From contig NOWV01000093.1 in assembly GCA_003344405.1 (NCBI GenBank), positions 124,001 through 188,000 on the forward strand: 64,000 nt of DNA, read 5' to 3'. Under the pieces are notes generated by a model, which was not told the origin of the DNA, ran no database searches, and saw nothing but the letters and a program-made list of their open reading frames with translations. Position 1 is the stretch's first letter. Each line of letters begins with the position of its first letter. The stretch comes from Trichoplax sp. H2 (Eukaryota > Placozoa > Uniplacotomia > Trichoplacea). A program made the position numbers and the translations under genes. Below, in pieces: positions 1 to 19,316 of this stretch.

Positions 1-3000
1 AAAGTTTTGTATATTACAGGCTTCTTTTCAATGACTGCCCACATTAAATTACATCATTTATTTGATTGATAACCAGCAAAGTCTTATTATTTATATCCGT
101 AGTACAGGAAGAGTCCTAAAGGAGGAAACGAAAGTCATATTACATCTATCAGAAACTGTTTGAACTTTTACTTGTTTTATTGAATTCATGTCTTTGATTA
201 TTGCCTTGGAACAGTTGTAGCCTATTTATTATTTTTCTATTTTTTTCTTTTGTATCAGTATATTGCTATATTATGAAAAAAAAGGGTAACGATATCCTAC
301 TTAGATAATATTATACAACCACCTATTAATAATACAGTACAAATGTAAAGCCAAATATAAAGGATAGCTAATGAATCATGCCAATTATTAGATATTTATT
401 CTACGGTAGACTTTCTACTTATTGATAGTTCAAACTTTGCCTCAATACTCTAGATATTTAGTTAATTATGAATTTAAACTCATTTCTTAATAACATAAGA
501 CTTGCGATAATTAAAAAGTCATCAAGTTTGATCCTATTAATATTTAGCAATTGATTTGTAATATTATGGCTCCATTTTCTGTTGCACACGCAATTTGCTA
601 AGATATCAAAGGAATTACAATCAGAGTCGAGCGTATCATTAACTTGTACCTATCATTTCTTGGAAAGTTATTTATAGCATCGGATAATTGCAAACAGATT
701 GTAAGCCTAAAAAATACTTTATCAGCTTCGTAAAATCATAGTCGATTCTAGTAGGTTAAAGTTATTAATATTTTTACGTAGCGTTAAATTAAATTGTAAA
801 AAATTTGACTTCAATAGCATCCATAGAATGAGATCAATTACACTCGTACTCAAAGAAGGTAAAAGGCGTATCTAATATATAGTCCTTCTTCAGTTTTCAA
901 TGATTACTGCATTCTTTTTTTAAATTATACAGAACAGATGATGTAGTAATTAAAACTTTTCTTAATTGTATTGACCTTTAAATATTTAAATACTTAAATA
1001 TTCCTCGATGATAGTGAAGGAACAAATATTTATCATAAAATCCCAAAAGAAATATTTGCAATAGTACCAATTAGACGGAAGTAACTACGTCATAAAATAT
1101 AGTGTTAGCTTTTTTAGTCATCTTGATCGGTTTTAATGTTTAAAAATTGTTACCAGTAGCTATAGCATCTATCTAGGAAGAATTTTTACTGTTACGGACA
1201 TCTTATTCAAAAAATATGTCATCCTGATTGTTCACCTAGCTACGGTTCCTGCGTCATATTACTATACTATATACGAGTACTTTCCTTATATTCATAAGAT
1301 AGGTAATAAAGAATTGCCTACCTTTATATTAATTAATTTAATTAGAAATAACATAAGCATTATCTTAAAAGTTGTTTCTTGACTGTATTTAGATGATTGC
1401 GAAATGTTGCAATTAACGCGAAAATTAGATTTATTAAGATGTTTAAATAAAAAATTCTAACCAATAAGATTGGTGTAATATAAGTCAATACTATTAGAGT
1501 AAGGATAGTAATACTTAATACATTACCGGCACTAATATTCTAACTAAATAAGCGTAGATCATAAGAGTACAGTCGACAGGTAAAAGCAATTAATTAATTC
1601 ATTGTAAGCAAATTCTGAAAAGTAATTTGACATTTTTATATTGTATGCTGTATTTATATTGCATGGAAGGAGAAATATGTGATAAAATGACTATTAGAAA
1701 AATTTTAAGGACAAGCAATAAAAGTAATCAGGAAATTATTTTCCATTTTATTATATTACTGCAACTGAATGGATTGCTTTTTCCCAAATGTTTAAACCTT
1801 GATCGTACTCTTAAAGGTTTTATTATTAGGGCTTTATATTGCGTTTTTGCATTTCCACTTTGTCTTTATTAGGTAGGCATCATGATGATCATGTCAGTTG
1901 ACGAGCGCTAAAGAAATTTATTTAGTTAGCTAATTGAGTCTAGATTTTTTATTGACTTTCACGATGTAAAAAGGGTTTAATATCGTAGTAACAGAAATTA
2001 AGTAATGTCATAATCATACAAAATATCGTCTCTCTCTAAGTATGATATTTATTAGAGAGAAAAATAATTATTAGGTATATACAAACAAGGCTATGGTGTT
2101 GCAATAATAATTAATATGGTGCTAGACGACTATCCTTATTTTATAAAATAAATTTGATTATGGTATTAAGCTACCGTATTTGCTATAGAGTGATATTTGC
2201 GTAACCAGACAGTAAGGAAATAGTAATTACGATGAATTAAATATCATCTGATCACTTCTAAAGTAAATGTTTCAATTACAGGATAGGTAGCACCTAGGTG
2301 ATCGATAATCGTAAGACATTTCCTCATTGCATTTAGGAATAAAGCCACAGTATAGAGATCGGTCAAGATTATCGAAATGTTACAGTTCCGTAGTGGAAAT
2401 TTTTTAAGGTCTACTTGGATATATTGTAAAATTACTGAAGCTCTTGCATTTCCACAACAATTGAATTATTCCTTTTCAAAGTAGACAGTTACATTCTGTA
2501 ATAACTTGTAGCTATAGAAAAAAGAGGCTAAATTCACTACCGTATTGAATCACGGATGATCATGGAATAAAAGGATAAAAGATTTTATCAATTCCTATAT
2601 ATAAATCTGTAAAATACGTGAAATACTAGTCTTAAATTTTTGGATAAAATTTATTTTTAACATCTTTTTGATTTCACGAACGTGATCCATCCGGTTTTTT
2701 GTCAGATATTACAAGTAGCCCTTATACGCTGTATCATTTTACATAGGATTGAATGATGTACTATAGAAATATTTCATATTCTTTAGTAATTACATAATAT
2801 CAATTCAAAGTAATTGAAAATTTCTAGATATTTTGGATTTAACTTCGTATCCACTCTGTCTGTTCATAAGTGATAATACGAGTTTGTTGTTGTATCTACA
2901 ATCAGCTAACTAAGGACAGAATACGACATCAAAAGGTATTAAAAAATATCCGTTGCTTACTATAAGTAACATTTCACTATAGTAAATATATTAAATTTAT

Positions 3001-6000
3001 GTTACATAACTGAGCCCGAGAATTTACTCAATAAACAATGTTAGTTTATAAGATTTAACAATGTGGAATTAAATTAATGTTTCTGTCCTTTCGATACGAT
3101 AACTGATAAACAAATTATTTTTCGTGTTGTATTATGTCTTAATATTAATTATCGTCTGCTTTTCTTATCGAACAACTGGTAATAGATACATGTAAAATCT
3201 ACATAAGTGAAGTTGTTACTATTAAGTTTCAAGTCACAAGCTTTTTAGTATAGAAGTATATACTCATATGTGTTGCTAGTGGATTTTTTCATAAAAGTCG
3301 GTCTATATATAGTATTTTACTACCGTTTGTTTCTTGTCTTCAGATATTATAATTTTTGAATAATAAAAATGCGACAATGAATAATAGCGATATTTTTTTA
3401 TCTCGTTTAGTAGAGGAAATAATGCTGAAAAACTTAGAATTCACAATTTGCTTAACAGTTAAGACAAAAGTTAATGTATTTTGCCAGTAAACGAGCAGTA
3501 AGCAGTAGATAATACTTGTATTAGAGCACAATGAATTGCTGACTACAGAATTAGAACGATCTTACCGTGAGAATTTGTCAAATTATGAATTTAAAGTAAC
3601 ATCTGGATTTTGTGAGCTCGATTACTTAGATTCACTGCTTACGTAGTCAATCGGTTACACTGACGCAATAGCTAGCTCTTAATACTGTTCAATGACGCAA
3701 ATTTGCCCCATGAAAATATACGCATAAATTCTTATTTAACGCATACCGAATATGAAAATGCAGTCTATAAGAATTTGAAACTTTAAATATTTTATGTAAA
3801 GATGAGATATCCCAGGAAAAGGATTTAAACTGTTGATATGGGTATACTTATCAAGGATTATGATATTTTATCAAAATACGAAAATTAATTATTCGATATA
3901 CGAATAACCATCAGATCCTTTTATCGCGAGTATTACATTTACGAGCCGTAATGAGAAAAATAAGTGAAAATATTCACGATTTGAAATTGAAGGGAGAGAG
4001 ATTGTAGCCAATGTTTATATATCGCTCACTACCAAGAGTTATTCTGTTATTTACTTTATTATGTATATTATAGTCTCCTTAGTTATTGACTGATCTGCAT
4101 TGATTGATATCAGTTGGCGTGTTACGTATAAATTTCATCTTTATACAATAAAAAAGAGAATGTTAGTCCTTCTATCAAAATAAATTTAATAATGCATCAT
4201 AATACATCGTCTATGCCTTCTAAATCTATTCTTGTCTCATTGCTATCTGTTTAGTTATCGTAATGGCTAGTTAGGCATTATTTTTTCCGATGAAGTTGAA
4301 ATGAATAATATATATTTTAATTAAATACAGGTAAGTTTCGCTTATTTCTTTCTATATATTAGGAAAGTTAGGTAAAGAATATTTAATTTATCTAATTTTC
4401 CTTAATGTTAATATCAGTTAACTATTTACCTGTTAAAAAATAAACTCGTTTAGGTAAATTAGATTTATAACATAAAGAAGCGAAAAGAGAGCGATACTTT
4501 TAACTAGTTACTGTAGTAGTTATGCATCGTTTAAAAATGGATGGTGAACGTAAATTTTACCCTGAGAGAGCCTTACTGGTATTGAATTGTGCCATAGTAA
4601 TAATAGTAACAATACGATATACTAGTATGTTATGATTAAGACGTTAAATATATGCGTTCAGTTGGAAAATGGATAAAAATTGCTTTTTTCTATACTCTTA
4701 AATCGATGGTATGCAAAATTTGACGATAATAATCGATTTTTTTTACAATATTAAAAGCACAGGTATGATAAAAGACAGTATATATGTCTAAATGCACTCT
4801 TTGTATATATTTATGATTTTTTGAATAAGAAAGTAGACTTATACACGGTATGAAGATCGTGTTATCGTAAGAAAATGTAATCGGATTTTCTATGTAATAA
4901 TCTATTAGGGAGCAGACAAAGAAATTGATTTTATTATTTTTGCCAATACTTTTACAGCTATGATAATTAACAAGACATAATCTAGCTTCTTATTTTTGAA
5001 CAATAAATATTCTTATTATTAATAAATGTAGATTACTAAATCTCAAGACACAATACATATCAGCTGTCACTTATTCCTTAGTAAACTGAAATGATAGACA
5101 ATAAATGATAACAGAGTTGAATTGAATGTCTAAATGAAATTTATGTAGATACATCAAAAATATTGATCATCACGGATAGGTAACTACATGTTGAAAATAT
5201 ATTTATTAATTGTATATGACGTCATTGGGATAATAATTTAAAGTGGATTATAGAAAGTGGCGGTATCTTGTACCCCTTTAAAATGTGATGAATTATGCTA
5301 ATTACCTACTATAAGCCTATAACTTACAATATATAATTAATTACATCATAAAATATTTAAAAGAGATGTCGAAAACATTAGTCTATAATACTTAGGCAAT
5401 ATTACTGTTGAAAATTATTTTCTCCAAGGTAATTTATTAATTCATTTATATCCTATTGTGTAAAAAGTAATTAATATGGTTACAAGATACACAATAAATA
5501 AACAAGTTAGTATCAAAGGTGTTTACCGCTCTGCTATATCATCTGATATGATAGATTTACTGAGATAGCAAATGTACTAGTACTCACGTAATTAACTGTA
5601 AACATTTTAAAAGCAGAGGTTTACAACAGTACCCTATGTTATGATGACATTAGTTAGACATCAGAACATTACTGTGATAAGTGTACTGGACGAGTAATTC
5701 TAATCGATTGATCTGTCTTCAATAATAAGATTGTTGGTAAGTTCTACTAAAATATATTTACTCATTATCATTACTAATTGCAAAGATTTTATTGTTAATA
5801 TTCAGCTAGGATATTTTTACTTTAATCATCTGCGGTAAATAGTTAAAAATTCATATAGAAAAGACAAGCTCGTACCTCACGAAGTAACAAAACTGCAACG
5901 ATAAGGGCATCTTATGATGGTATCGAGTACTAATTAAGAGGATATCGGATTAATAGGGCTACGAATAAGATGTTATAAGAATCTACTACCGAATGAAATA

Positions 6001-9000
6001 GAGAATAGAAGAAAGCTGCATGAACTTTGCTGACCTCTTGCTAAATTAACAATATATGTAAACGTTACTAACATCAATGAGACAGGAAAATAGTAGAAAG
6101 TGTATAACTATAATTGCTTCCGAGTAATTTACTTGATGACAATTAAAATCTATTGTAATTTAATATAGCCTGGGAAGATTTTAAATACAATGCTTCTTTG
6201 TCAATTGTATTGATCAACCCGAAACATGGCCAAACTTCATTTTTTTGGGTGAAAACGTCAAATCAGCCAGTTTGTTAATTTAATGCTTTTCATTATTAAC
6301 AATATCAAAAACGAAAAAATTTTAATATTTTATGCAATTGGTTTACTTTACTTCGCTACTGTTAAGCAACTGAAACAACACTAAGCAAAGCAATATGTCT
6401 TTATTGTACCTAGCATAATTAGTTAATTTCCTAGCACATGGATTCGTATTAATCAGCTTGTAGGTAGAACATTTATGATAACTTGATTGCATAATTTATG
6501 ATGTAATATTCTACTATTTTAGTATTACATACGCATAAAATATTTTTCAATGACGACTTCAATTAATTACGGTTGATTTAGTTTATCAATATCTGAAGTA
6601 TCTATGAATCCGGAAATTATATTTTCTAATATTTTGGCCACTACTATGACGATACAAATAACAGGACGGATGCTATTATTTTGGAATAACTTTATTTTTG
6701 TCTTTTACCTGTCTACTGAATGGTATAATACAGTATCAACTCATCGATGCTGGTATCTACTCCTGCGGAGTGTACGTCACTGTCAAATAACCAATTTAAT
6801 ATTATTATCAATTATAGGCGGTTACAATTTACCGGTACTTTGTAGATGACAAAGAGTAGGATGTTTTTAGTGCTATGAAGCACTTAATTTCATTAATCTA
6901 AGATAGTTATTAACATCTTCAAGTTTATGGGATGTAATGCACCGTGCTACAATTCTTGTATTGGAGCCTCTGAACAATAATATAGACTTGCAGTTTTAAA
7001 AAATATTTTTGTTGATCTGTAGCTATGACACAACAACTGCATTAGATTTATCAATATAAAATTAACGTAACCTGTGATTTATCTATAGACACGCAAATCA
7101 CAATTGTCAGTAATGTTCTACTATCCTATAGGAATTAAGTATTTTTCTGAATAAAATAATTAAAATTTATAAAGGAGTAAGAGAAGTTTTATCCTGATAT
7201 AAATGGGCTTGTATCAATACGAGTTGTATACTAGGATATTTTTCATTTCGTTAAATATTCTTGATGGACAAGTGATCTATAATACCTACTGTTCAAGCGA
7301 TATACTGGTAACATTTATAATACTGTAGAAGGATTGAATTTGTGTGTCATGAATTATGCTACTGACAGAGGAAAGAGTAAGTATACATGGAAGCGACTTT
7401 CCTAGTTGACCTTGGCTGATTATCATATGTAACAATGAAAAATTTTAATTATTTAATCTCATCTTTTACTCGCATTAACTGTTTATCATAAACTTCCGTG
7501 CTAGAGCTAATATTTTGACATTTTATGAACATTTATAATTAATAAATTTTACAAAAACATACAATCTTCAAAAGCAATTTGTTATCATAATATAATTTTT
7601 AAACATAATATTGAATTTTATTGATTGTGGTTGATGTGCCGTATCGATTATCCGATACCTTCCATCCTTCCTTTTTTCACGAAAACACAGGAAAGCAAAT
7701 ACGTGACGCCGATGTAAATTTAAGTGATTTTTTTGTTTGTAAATATTGTAAGGATAATACTTCTTCCTAGCGGAGATAGTTACCTCTTAGACTATTTAGA
7801 TCATACATCAATGTGAACTTGACTCGTATGTATTATATGGTGTTGGAAAATTCGTTTCCGTTTCGGGTTTTGATTTTTATAATGATGATCGAATAGCTGT
7901 TTGGATTTAATAATAGACAAATTCAATGTACTTAGAAAAGAAACAGTCAAGTACGATATATTAAGTAGTTTATTCCTCAATGTGCGCAGTAGGATATCCT
8001 AACTAATAGAACGGTAGGGATTAACATGTATGGCTATAACTTTAAAATAATTTATTCATTGTTAATGTATATGATAGCATAAATGATCAAAATTCAGCAC
8101 TTACAATTAAATATCAATAGAGATAATAATTAATATAAAACTGTTGAAAATAATTAATTAATTAATTGATTAATTAATCAACTCATGAACATGACGCCTT
8201 CAATTCTCATTTTATTTTTAAGTATGCCCATCAAATATATTATACAAACGTTAAGGATAGTAAACAATTATCGCATGATCATAATCCGAATAACATTTTA
8301 GGTTACATTATTGACGCAATAAATCAGTTATGTCAATTAGAAGGCGTTGTGCATAAATTCGCTTTCATTAATAATATATATAATTTAGCTAAGCATTAAT
8401 CATTTAAGTGACGTAAAAATATCTTAATTTACGGTATCATGAGAACTTAAATAGTTTACTTTACTTGAAGGCATGGGTTACTTGTAGAAGCTAGTTGTAT
8501 AATAAATATTTATTGCAATATCAAGTAATGCTAGGTAGGGAAAGTATGTAGTAGTAAGTAGAGCTAATTTCATTGTACATGTGGTCATGTCAGACTATGT
8601 GTAATATGTCCTATTAAAATTCGATTTATAGTATAAAAGCATTAGGTCAAAGTCTAATCAATTTATAATATTTATTTAATATCGGCTTACAGAAAGGTTG
8701 CAATAAAGTGCTATTTTGATAGTTTACATTAAAATCCGGAGATATTTTATTTTTACATCTTAATACTGTACTTTTATGGTAATTATCATAACATTATTCC
8801 TTAGATCGATATATGAAACATTTTACCTAATGTAATCGAGCAAAAGGATGTAAAATTCTTAATATATTGATGGGATAGAATCAAGTAAATAGTGATGCTT
8901 TGGTGTAGTTAGTATAGGTAAAATAATAAGGACTACATAATTGGTTTTCCTAATAGAATCCAGGATAATAAAATTTTAAAAAGAATCGATTAGAAAGTGT

Positions 9001-9336
9001 CCCTTGATGATATTCACGGATGAGATGGGATATTATTGTGTTAACTGTATGAGGCGAAGATTTGCTACATGGAATACTTGGTATTTTCATTCTACTTGAA
9101 GCAGATTGAGATCTTATTTTTTTAATTTTACGTAAAGTACGACAGAAAATTTCTAGGACCTTTATCTATTAATTAATTACTATTTTAACACGTGTAATGA
9201 GTAAATGGAATCGAATTCCTGTAATTAATAATTAAAAACTATGCAACTAATCTTTGGATTAAAATTTTAATATTACTTATTAACGGTACGTAATCATTGA
9301 ATTACTCAATGATAAGGGAAGACACTTAATCAAAGT
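1..9336. other. Gene-poor AT-rich stretch
   Basis: No coding region can be supported here on either strand. The open frames present (for example 1627-1872, 3340-3531 and 6604-6849) are short, rich in codons typical of random AT-rich DNA, resemble no family I know, and show no splice-linked continuation. Sequence is low in GC with frequent ATTA/TAAT tracts and a short AATT-rich run near 8152-8179. The TACTG/CAGTA motif so common further right is almost absent. It could be intergenic DNA, or hold non-coding RNA or long introns that cannot be recognised by eye. Confidence 0.6.
8152..8179. repeat. AATT-type simple repeat
   Basis: A run of about 28 bases made of attaatta-type steps with one gattaatt interruption. 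It is self-complementary, so it reads alike on both strands. No function is suggested. Confidence 0.6.
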
Positions 9337-12300
9337 TTAAACACCTATATCTCCCGTTGGCTTAACGACAACTTTGAGATAGATTGTATCGTTTAAAACG
9401 TAGTGACGAGCTTTTAACTGTTTATGCGAGGCCAACATAGATGAACCAAAGTAGGTAAAAGTATCATTTTTTGGCTTCATAAAAGCAGCTTGCTTGCGTT
9501 TCTTATCAGGAATTAATGAAAAAGTGATGTTCTTACGATCATCAAAATTGATGTTTTGATCTATTAATTCGATGGTAACTTTACAGTGAAATGGCCATGC
9601 CAGGATATCATCATATTCACTACGCATTAATTGTAAATAAACGGAGAGGTATTTGTTTTTACCAATGCCATTACCATTAGGAAAGATGACCAAGCTTAAT
9701 TTATAACCATATTTACCTACTGTGAAGGGATCACTATAAATTACAGAATGTTCTCGACACTTGCGAGCTAAATTGAATTGCTTGGAATACTCGGTAATAT
9801 AATAGGTAAAGCTGTGCTCGTTTCGCTGCAGCACGTCCTGCAGTAGATTCTCTTGCTGATGAATGATCTCATCTTGTTTTTGTATTATCCTTTCCTGGTT
9901 TGCTATTTGATCACGAAAAATAATCATATGTTGCAAATGATCTTTTTCCAAATGCTTCTCCATGTCGTGAACTTTTCCCTAAATTGACATAAAAACGATA
10001 CTATGGTAAACCCTACAGTATTAATTAATTATTATGTCATTTATTTAAGAGGCTTGGAAGGCTATGTAACTATGGAAAAAAATTACTTTTGATTTTATTC
10101 ATGGTATGACTCGTAATTAATTTATGATTATCACATTATTTTATATGGTACCATTAATCGCAATATTTTAACTAAGTACTTTATAATTTCACCCAAAACC
10201 AAGAATGCCACATATAGGAGGTATATTAATAACGACAATATACACAAGCAATAATTATCATACTATTACTTGCAACGCATGTACTTTCGATGTAGCTTTT
10301 TAATATTGAATTTTGCGTGAATTACTAATACTTGTGATAATTCGCCGTTAATGACTTTGCACTACGGCGTAATCATAGATTTAAATAAGTATTCCCTATC
10401 TATATAAATCAATTTTAGCTATTACTATAAATATTATGACAATCATTGATATCATTTTGGGTCTTAAAACCGATCGTATTCATTTATTGGTATGATATTG
10501 TAGAAGAAAAGTAATGCTTGATAAGCACAGACTAATGTGAAGAAAAATTCTTAAAAAATTGCGTTTTTAATATAACTGTCAATAAATACAAAAGACCCAT
10601 CAACTATTTTACTCTGCTACAAGTATAAATAATTGATATACTGCACATCTGCTACATTGTAATTTATAAAGTATTGTAATATGTTATCCGGGAGCTAATG
10701 GAGTTGTATCACGAATAAGAGTATATCCTTATATGTATTAGCTGGATTTATGGAAATCTTGCTACATTGACGACTATGATGCATTACAATTATAATTGTT
10801 ACACGACATGTTTTAAATGGATATTGTTTATCAATAATCATATAAATACCGCGACTATTAAGTTGAATTATTTATTAAATGATTAATGTATGGAAGTGTC
10901 GTACATTATTCAGACGATAGATATCAATTATCGAAATTTTCAATTTCGTTTGTTTTGTAAGCATTGAGTCGTAATATTTTTATATTGCTGTAAGTTAACG
11001 ACGCTGAAAAATTATATTTAAACAGTGTGTATACTGACACATTTTATTTTCTTATTAAGCATATTGAAATAATATGTCCTGTCAGCCATCTTTGTAATAC
11101 AGTAATGCATTCTTGTTCTTACGCCTTGATATTATACATAACAATAAGTTACGATATTAAATTGCACTGGGTTCATAATTAAAACTGACGTGTGCCAATT
11201 TATTCATTTATATACAAATGATAAGCGAAAATAAATTAATTACGATATCCTATTTACCTTATAGGTACAACCTTCATCTGCAAATGGACAAAAAATGGGT
11301 TTAAACTTGCAGTCCTTACGAATGTGCCTATCGAACTAAGAAATATTGATCCGTGGATAAAGGTATAAACAGAGTACATCATTATCTACAATATAACTTA
11401 AAAAAAATTATTTGAGTTAGCTATCGTATTAATAATAGACCGCTTCATACGTATTTATAGCATAAAAATATGGAAAAAACTACTGGACAGTCATGGAGTA
11501 GTTCTACTTGCATGAGATTAATCATATTATTTTAGATACTACTACCGGACTATATACAAATATTATAAAAAGTAATCTCGGATACCGATACTGTCGATAT
11601 CTGGGCTATCATTCTGTTACAAATATGTATACCTATATGTCTCAACATATTTTGATGTCATAGTTAATTTGCTAATCATATGATCAAGAATAACAAAAGC
11701 CAGTATATATGACTTATCCTTGCGGACTTACATCTATTCGAGCTATTTTCCCGCATTCATCGCTGTTTGGGCAAGACACCAAGTACATTTGGCAAGCGTT
11801 CCAATGAGACTAAATAATTTTATTGTAGAATAACTTGGTTAATGCTATACGTACAAAAATAGCTGTTTAAATTATATGCTCACCGGACTGAAATATATTT
11901 AATTAGAACTTGTAGTTAAAATTATTGGAATCGTTTTATGTGACATTGTAGCTTAAGTTTGGAATGCTAATAATAGGAGAAGCTATACATTATTTATTAT
12001 CATTGCAAGGAGAATATGCTGCTGTGTGCACGCACTTTCTTTACTTTATACAGCATTTTGTTCATTATGGTATAGTAGGAGAAAATGTTATTGATTGCGC
12101 GATCACCTTTAATTGATCATAATGGGTAGAGCATTTGCAAAATTCGCAGAGAATTTCACGTTTACTGCAATTGGTAGAAATATGTTTTTCGATGTTTTGA
12201 CGCTCTATCATTTCTTTGCAACCTTTAGGACAATCGATGATTTCAAATTGGCATTTCTTCAAGTGTTTCTATAAGTTCGATTGGAAACAAATGAAATTTA

Positions 12301-13683
12301 ATTTTAAATTTTCACTCAGTAAAATTGCTAAAAGTATTAAAATTGCCCGTAGATGGCAATAATTAACCAATGCTTTTCAGTCTGTTAGAATATTTCAAAG
12401 TCCCTCATACTTCCAGATCGTTTAATAAGCCAGTCCAATTGCAACCTGCTAAATGACGCTGGCAGCATACTTCAAAAGTTAAAATTTTTTGATGAATTGC
12501 TTCATCTTCTTCGACCTAGATGCATTAATTGTAAATAGACTATGGCGTAAGAAGTTATATAGCATTACAGAGATAGCCGTATTTATTTATTATAGTAATA
12601 TGCTAGCATACAATACAGATTATATTTAGAAGTGTTTTACTATGTTCTTAAATATTGCTATAATATCTTCAGTTCTCGAATATTCCTATTTGTAAATAGC
12701 TTAGCTTGGGGAGATTTATCCAGGTTTTACTTACATTTTCTATGCTAATATTAACTCCATCTATTGGACATTTGGGGTTAGACCTTTGAAAAGCGAATAA
12801 TATTAATAATAAAAACTGGTAAATGTAGTAGAACATTAAAAAAAAAAACAGCATATCATGGAAAAGGTGGTATAGATTTTATTTGCAGTAATGTAAAGAA
12901 GAATATTTCAAAAGAATATCACTAAAATTTCACTACAATTGTTAGAGGATTAACTCTTAGGTTCTTATCGGTTAAAATCTACGTTGTATCTTTTGGAAAT
13001 TCATATATAAAATCTATTCTAGTTCAGTGTAATAATTGAAATTGACGTATGCCACCAATCTTTATGAGATATTCAATTTAAACCAATAGTTAAAATGGTC
13101 AATTTTCAAATTTTAGGGGGTTACTCCGTATTGGCTATAATAAATACTACTATTGCAGATAGCATGATACAACATACAAAATACTGAATGATATGTAATG
13201 AAGGTTAATATTTAGTATTCTCCTTCATAGAATATTTCTTTATTTAGTAATGCATTGTAAGATGATTTAAGATTTTAGTGTAGGACTTGCAAGTAATATC
13301 CAAATTAGTGTAGATGATAGTGGAAGGATTGTGTCAGACAGTATAATGTTATACCTATTGCAAGACTCACTTAAATGGCTTTTTAATTTATAAAGTAAAG
13401 TATATTAAATAAACTGGTGTTGTTCCCCTAATCTCTATCTTGGTTCAAAGTGTCACCAACCTTAGTGTATCTTAGCAAAATTAAGCTAAATTATTACAGA
13501 TAATTCTACTAGTTTCTCTTACTTTGATCGAAGCACTTCTTTTAAGCAGCCTGAGCATGTACGATGGCCACAAGTTTTAAACTGGAGAGGATAACACAAA
13601 ACATTACCGCATACAATACAGCGATATTTTTCGTCTACGTCGCATAGGAATTCCACATTATAACCATTGTTGTTATAAGCCAT
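9337..13683 (-). CDS. TRAF-family RING/zf-TRAF/MATH protein, 7 exons
   Basis: Probable TNF-receptor-associated-factor-like signalling adaptor and ubiquitin ligase. Exons (minus strand): 13683-13523, 12783-12735, 12515-12411, 12268-12107, 11809-11732, 11335-11258, 9978-9337; all junctions are GT..AG and in phase, giving 424 residues. Seen: RING C22-x2-C25-x12-C38-x-H40-x2-C43-x2-C46, completed across intron 1 by C59-P-I-D62, the Asp-ending form found in TRAFs; then several TRAF-type zinc fingers (about residues 87-211, motifs such as CQRHLAGC, CPKGC, CPNSDECG, CPFADEGC); a short Gln/Glu-rich coiled coil (about 217-262); and a C-terminal MATH domain (about 267-420). Domain order and length match TRAF4/TRAF6-type proteins. 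Family knowledge: MATH binds receptor tails, RING recruits E2. I cannot say which TRAF it is orthologous to. Start chosen as the ATG just before the RING. Confidence 0.9.
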
Positions 13684-17960
<4,277 letters not shown>

Positions 17961-19316
17961 AAGATCGTCGCAGATTTATAAATAAATGATACTATGCTTA
18001 TTTTAGCTCAAGTAAAGTAAAAGTGTGCTGAATTTTTGAATTAATCATAAATATATAATCTTGGCTTTTATTTCGCATATCCATTGTTATGATATGATAC
18101 CATGTAATGTACATTTACTAATTTCGTATGTCACCTATTTCGCCATGTTAATAAATCTTCAAAGTAGACAGCTTCTGCATAGCTATAATGTACTGTACAT
18201 TATGTAGTTTTATACGCTTGATGTAGCGTGTTATTGATAAATAAAGCTTCTGTTGAAAAAACATTTCATCAAAAAGGATTGTAGTTTGAAGATAGTTCTT
18301 CAACTAGGCGTTGGATTTTACATTCAGAATGAAGGATTACCGTTTTTTATTTTGTATCTTCATGGCGTGAACTAAATTCGTTTATGGCGCTATATCTGAA
18401 GGAATAAGAGTACGAGTGTCAAGTTGTGGCTCAATGTAGATTCGTGGACCTGATAATATACCATGTAAACAGAATAAATGCTTTATTTATTTTTCATTTA
18501 ATCTAAATACTCTTAATAAGAACTGATGATGTGAACCTTACTTTAAGATCTCATCTCTACTATATCACTCCAATACAATATTGGCCGAACTATCTGAAAT
18601 GGCCATGCACATTTTTGTATTACTATTATGTTATAGAACGGTAGCCGATATGTGTTTATAAAGCATGCTTGTAAATACATCAGGCATTGGGTAGATTATA
18701 TTCAGTATGTGAATTACATTGTACGACGTAATAATCCGTATACAGTATGTGCAATCTTTTCAGTACTCTTCAGTGAAAAACTTAGAGGAGTCTCTGGTTA
18801 TAGTGTGTATCCTTAGGAACCTCTGGCATAACTGACTTAGCGACTTGAAATTAGGGAATTTTTTATAGATAAAATTTTATCTTCTTGGTAAGTTGTATCA
18901 GAAAGTACATGGCAAGTCTTCTTTCTTTTTTTTAGTAGTCTTTGCGTAAATGATCTTGCTTGGATATTTATCAATTAATTAATTATCAGATACTACGCAG
19001 TAGACACAGGATTTATAGTGTAAATATGTAGGATCTATTCGAAATCTTTTTGATAGTTTGTTTATATCATTTTGTTAGAATTTAGAATTTAATTCAGTTA
19101 TGCTTGAAAAATAAACTGAGTTCGCCACATAATGCAACATCTTTTACATAAAAAAGACGTTGTAAAAAGTATTGCAAGTTATTAATTTATAGTACTTTAG
19201 CTACACTATAACTGCAATACGATAGTGCATACAAATATAGTGGAAAAATCCCATATTATAACAAAACACAATATTCGCTAGCGTCTATATTTTATATTAC
19301 TCGTAAGTTGTCTTTG
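17961..19316. other. 3'-3' intergenic region
   Basis: Lies between the convergent TRIAP1 and aminotransferase genes. It holds poly(A)-type signals on the plus strand (AATAAA at 17981-17986 and 18240-18245). I see no other coding or RNA feature. Confidence 0.5.

Noticed and set aside
6604-6849. 81-residue open frame in the left-hand desert
   Set aside because: No homology recognised, no coding-like composition, no flanking splice pattern; expected by chance in AT-rich DNA.
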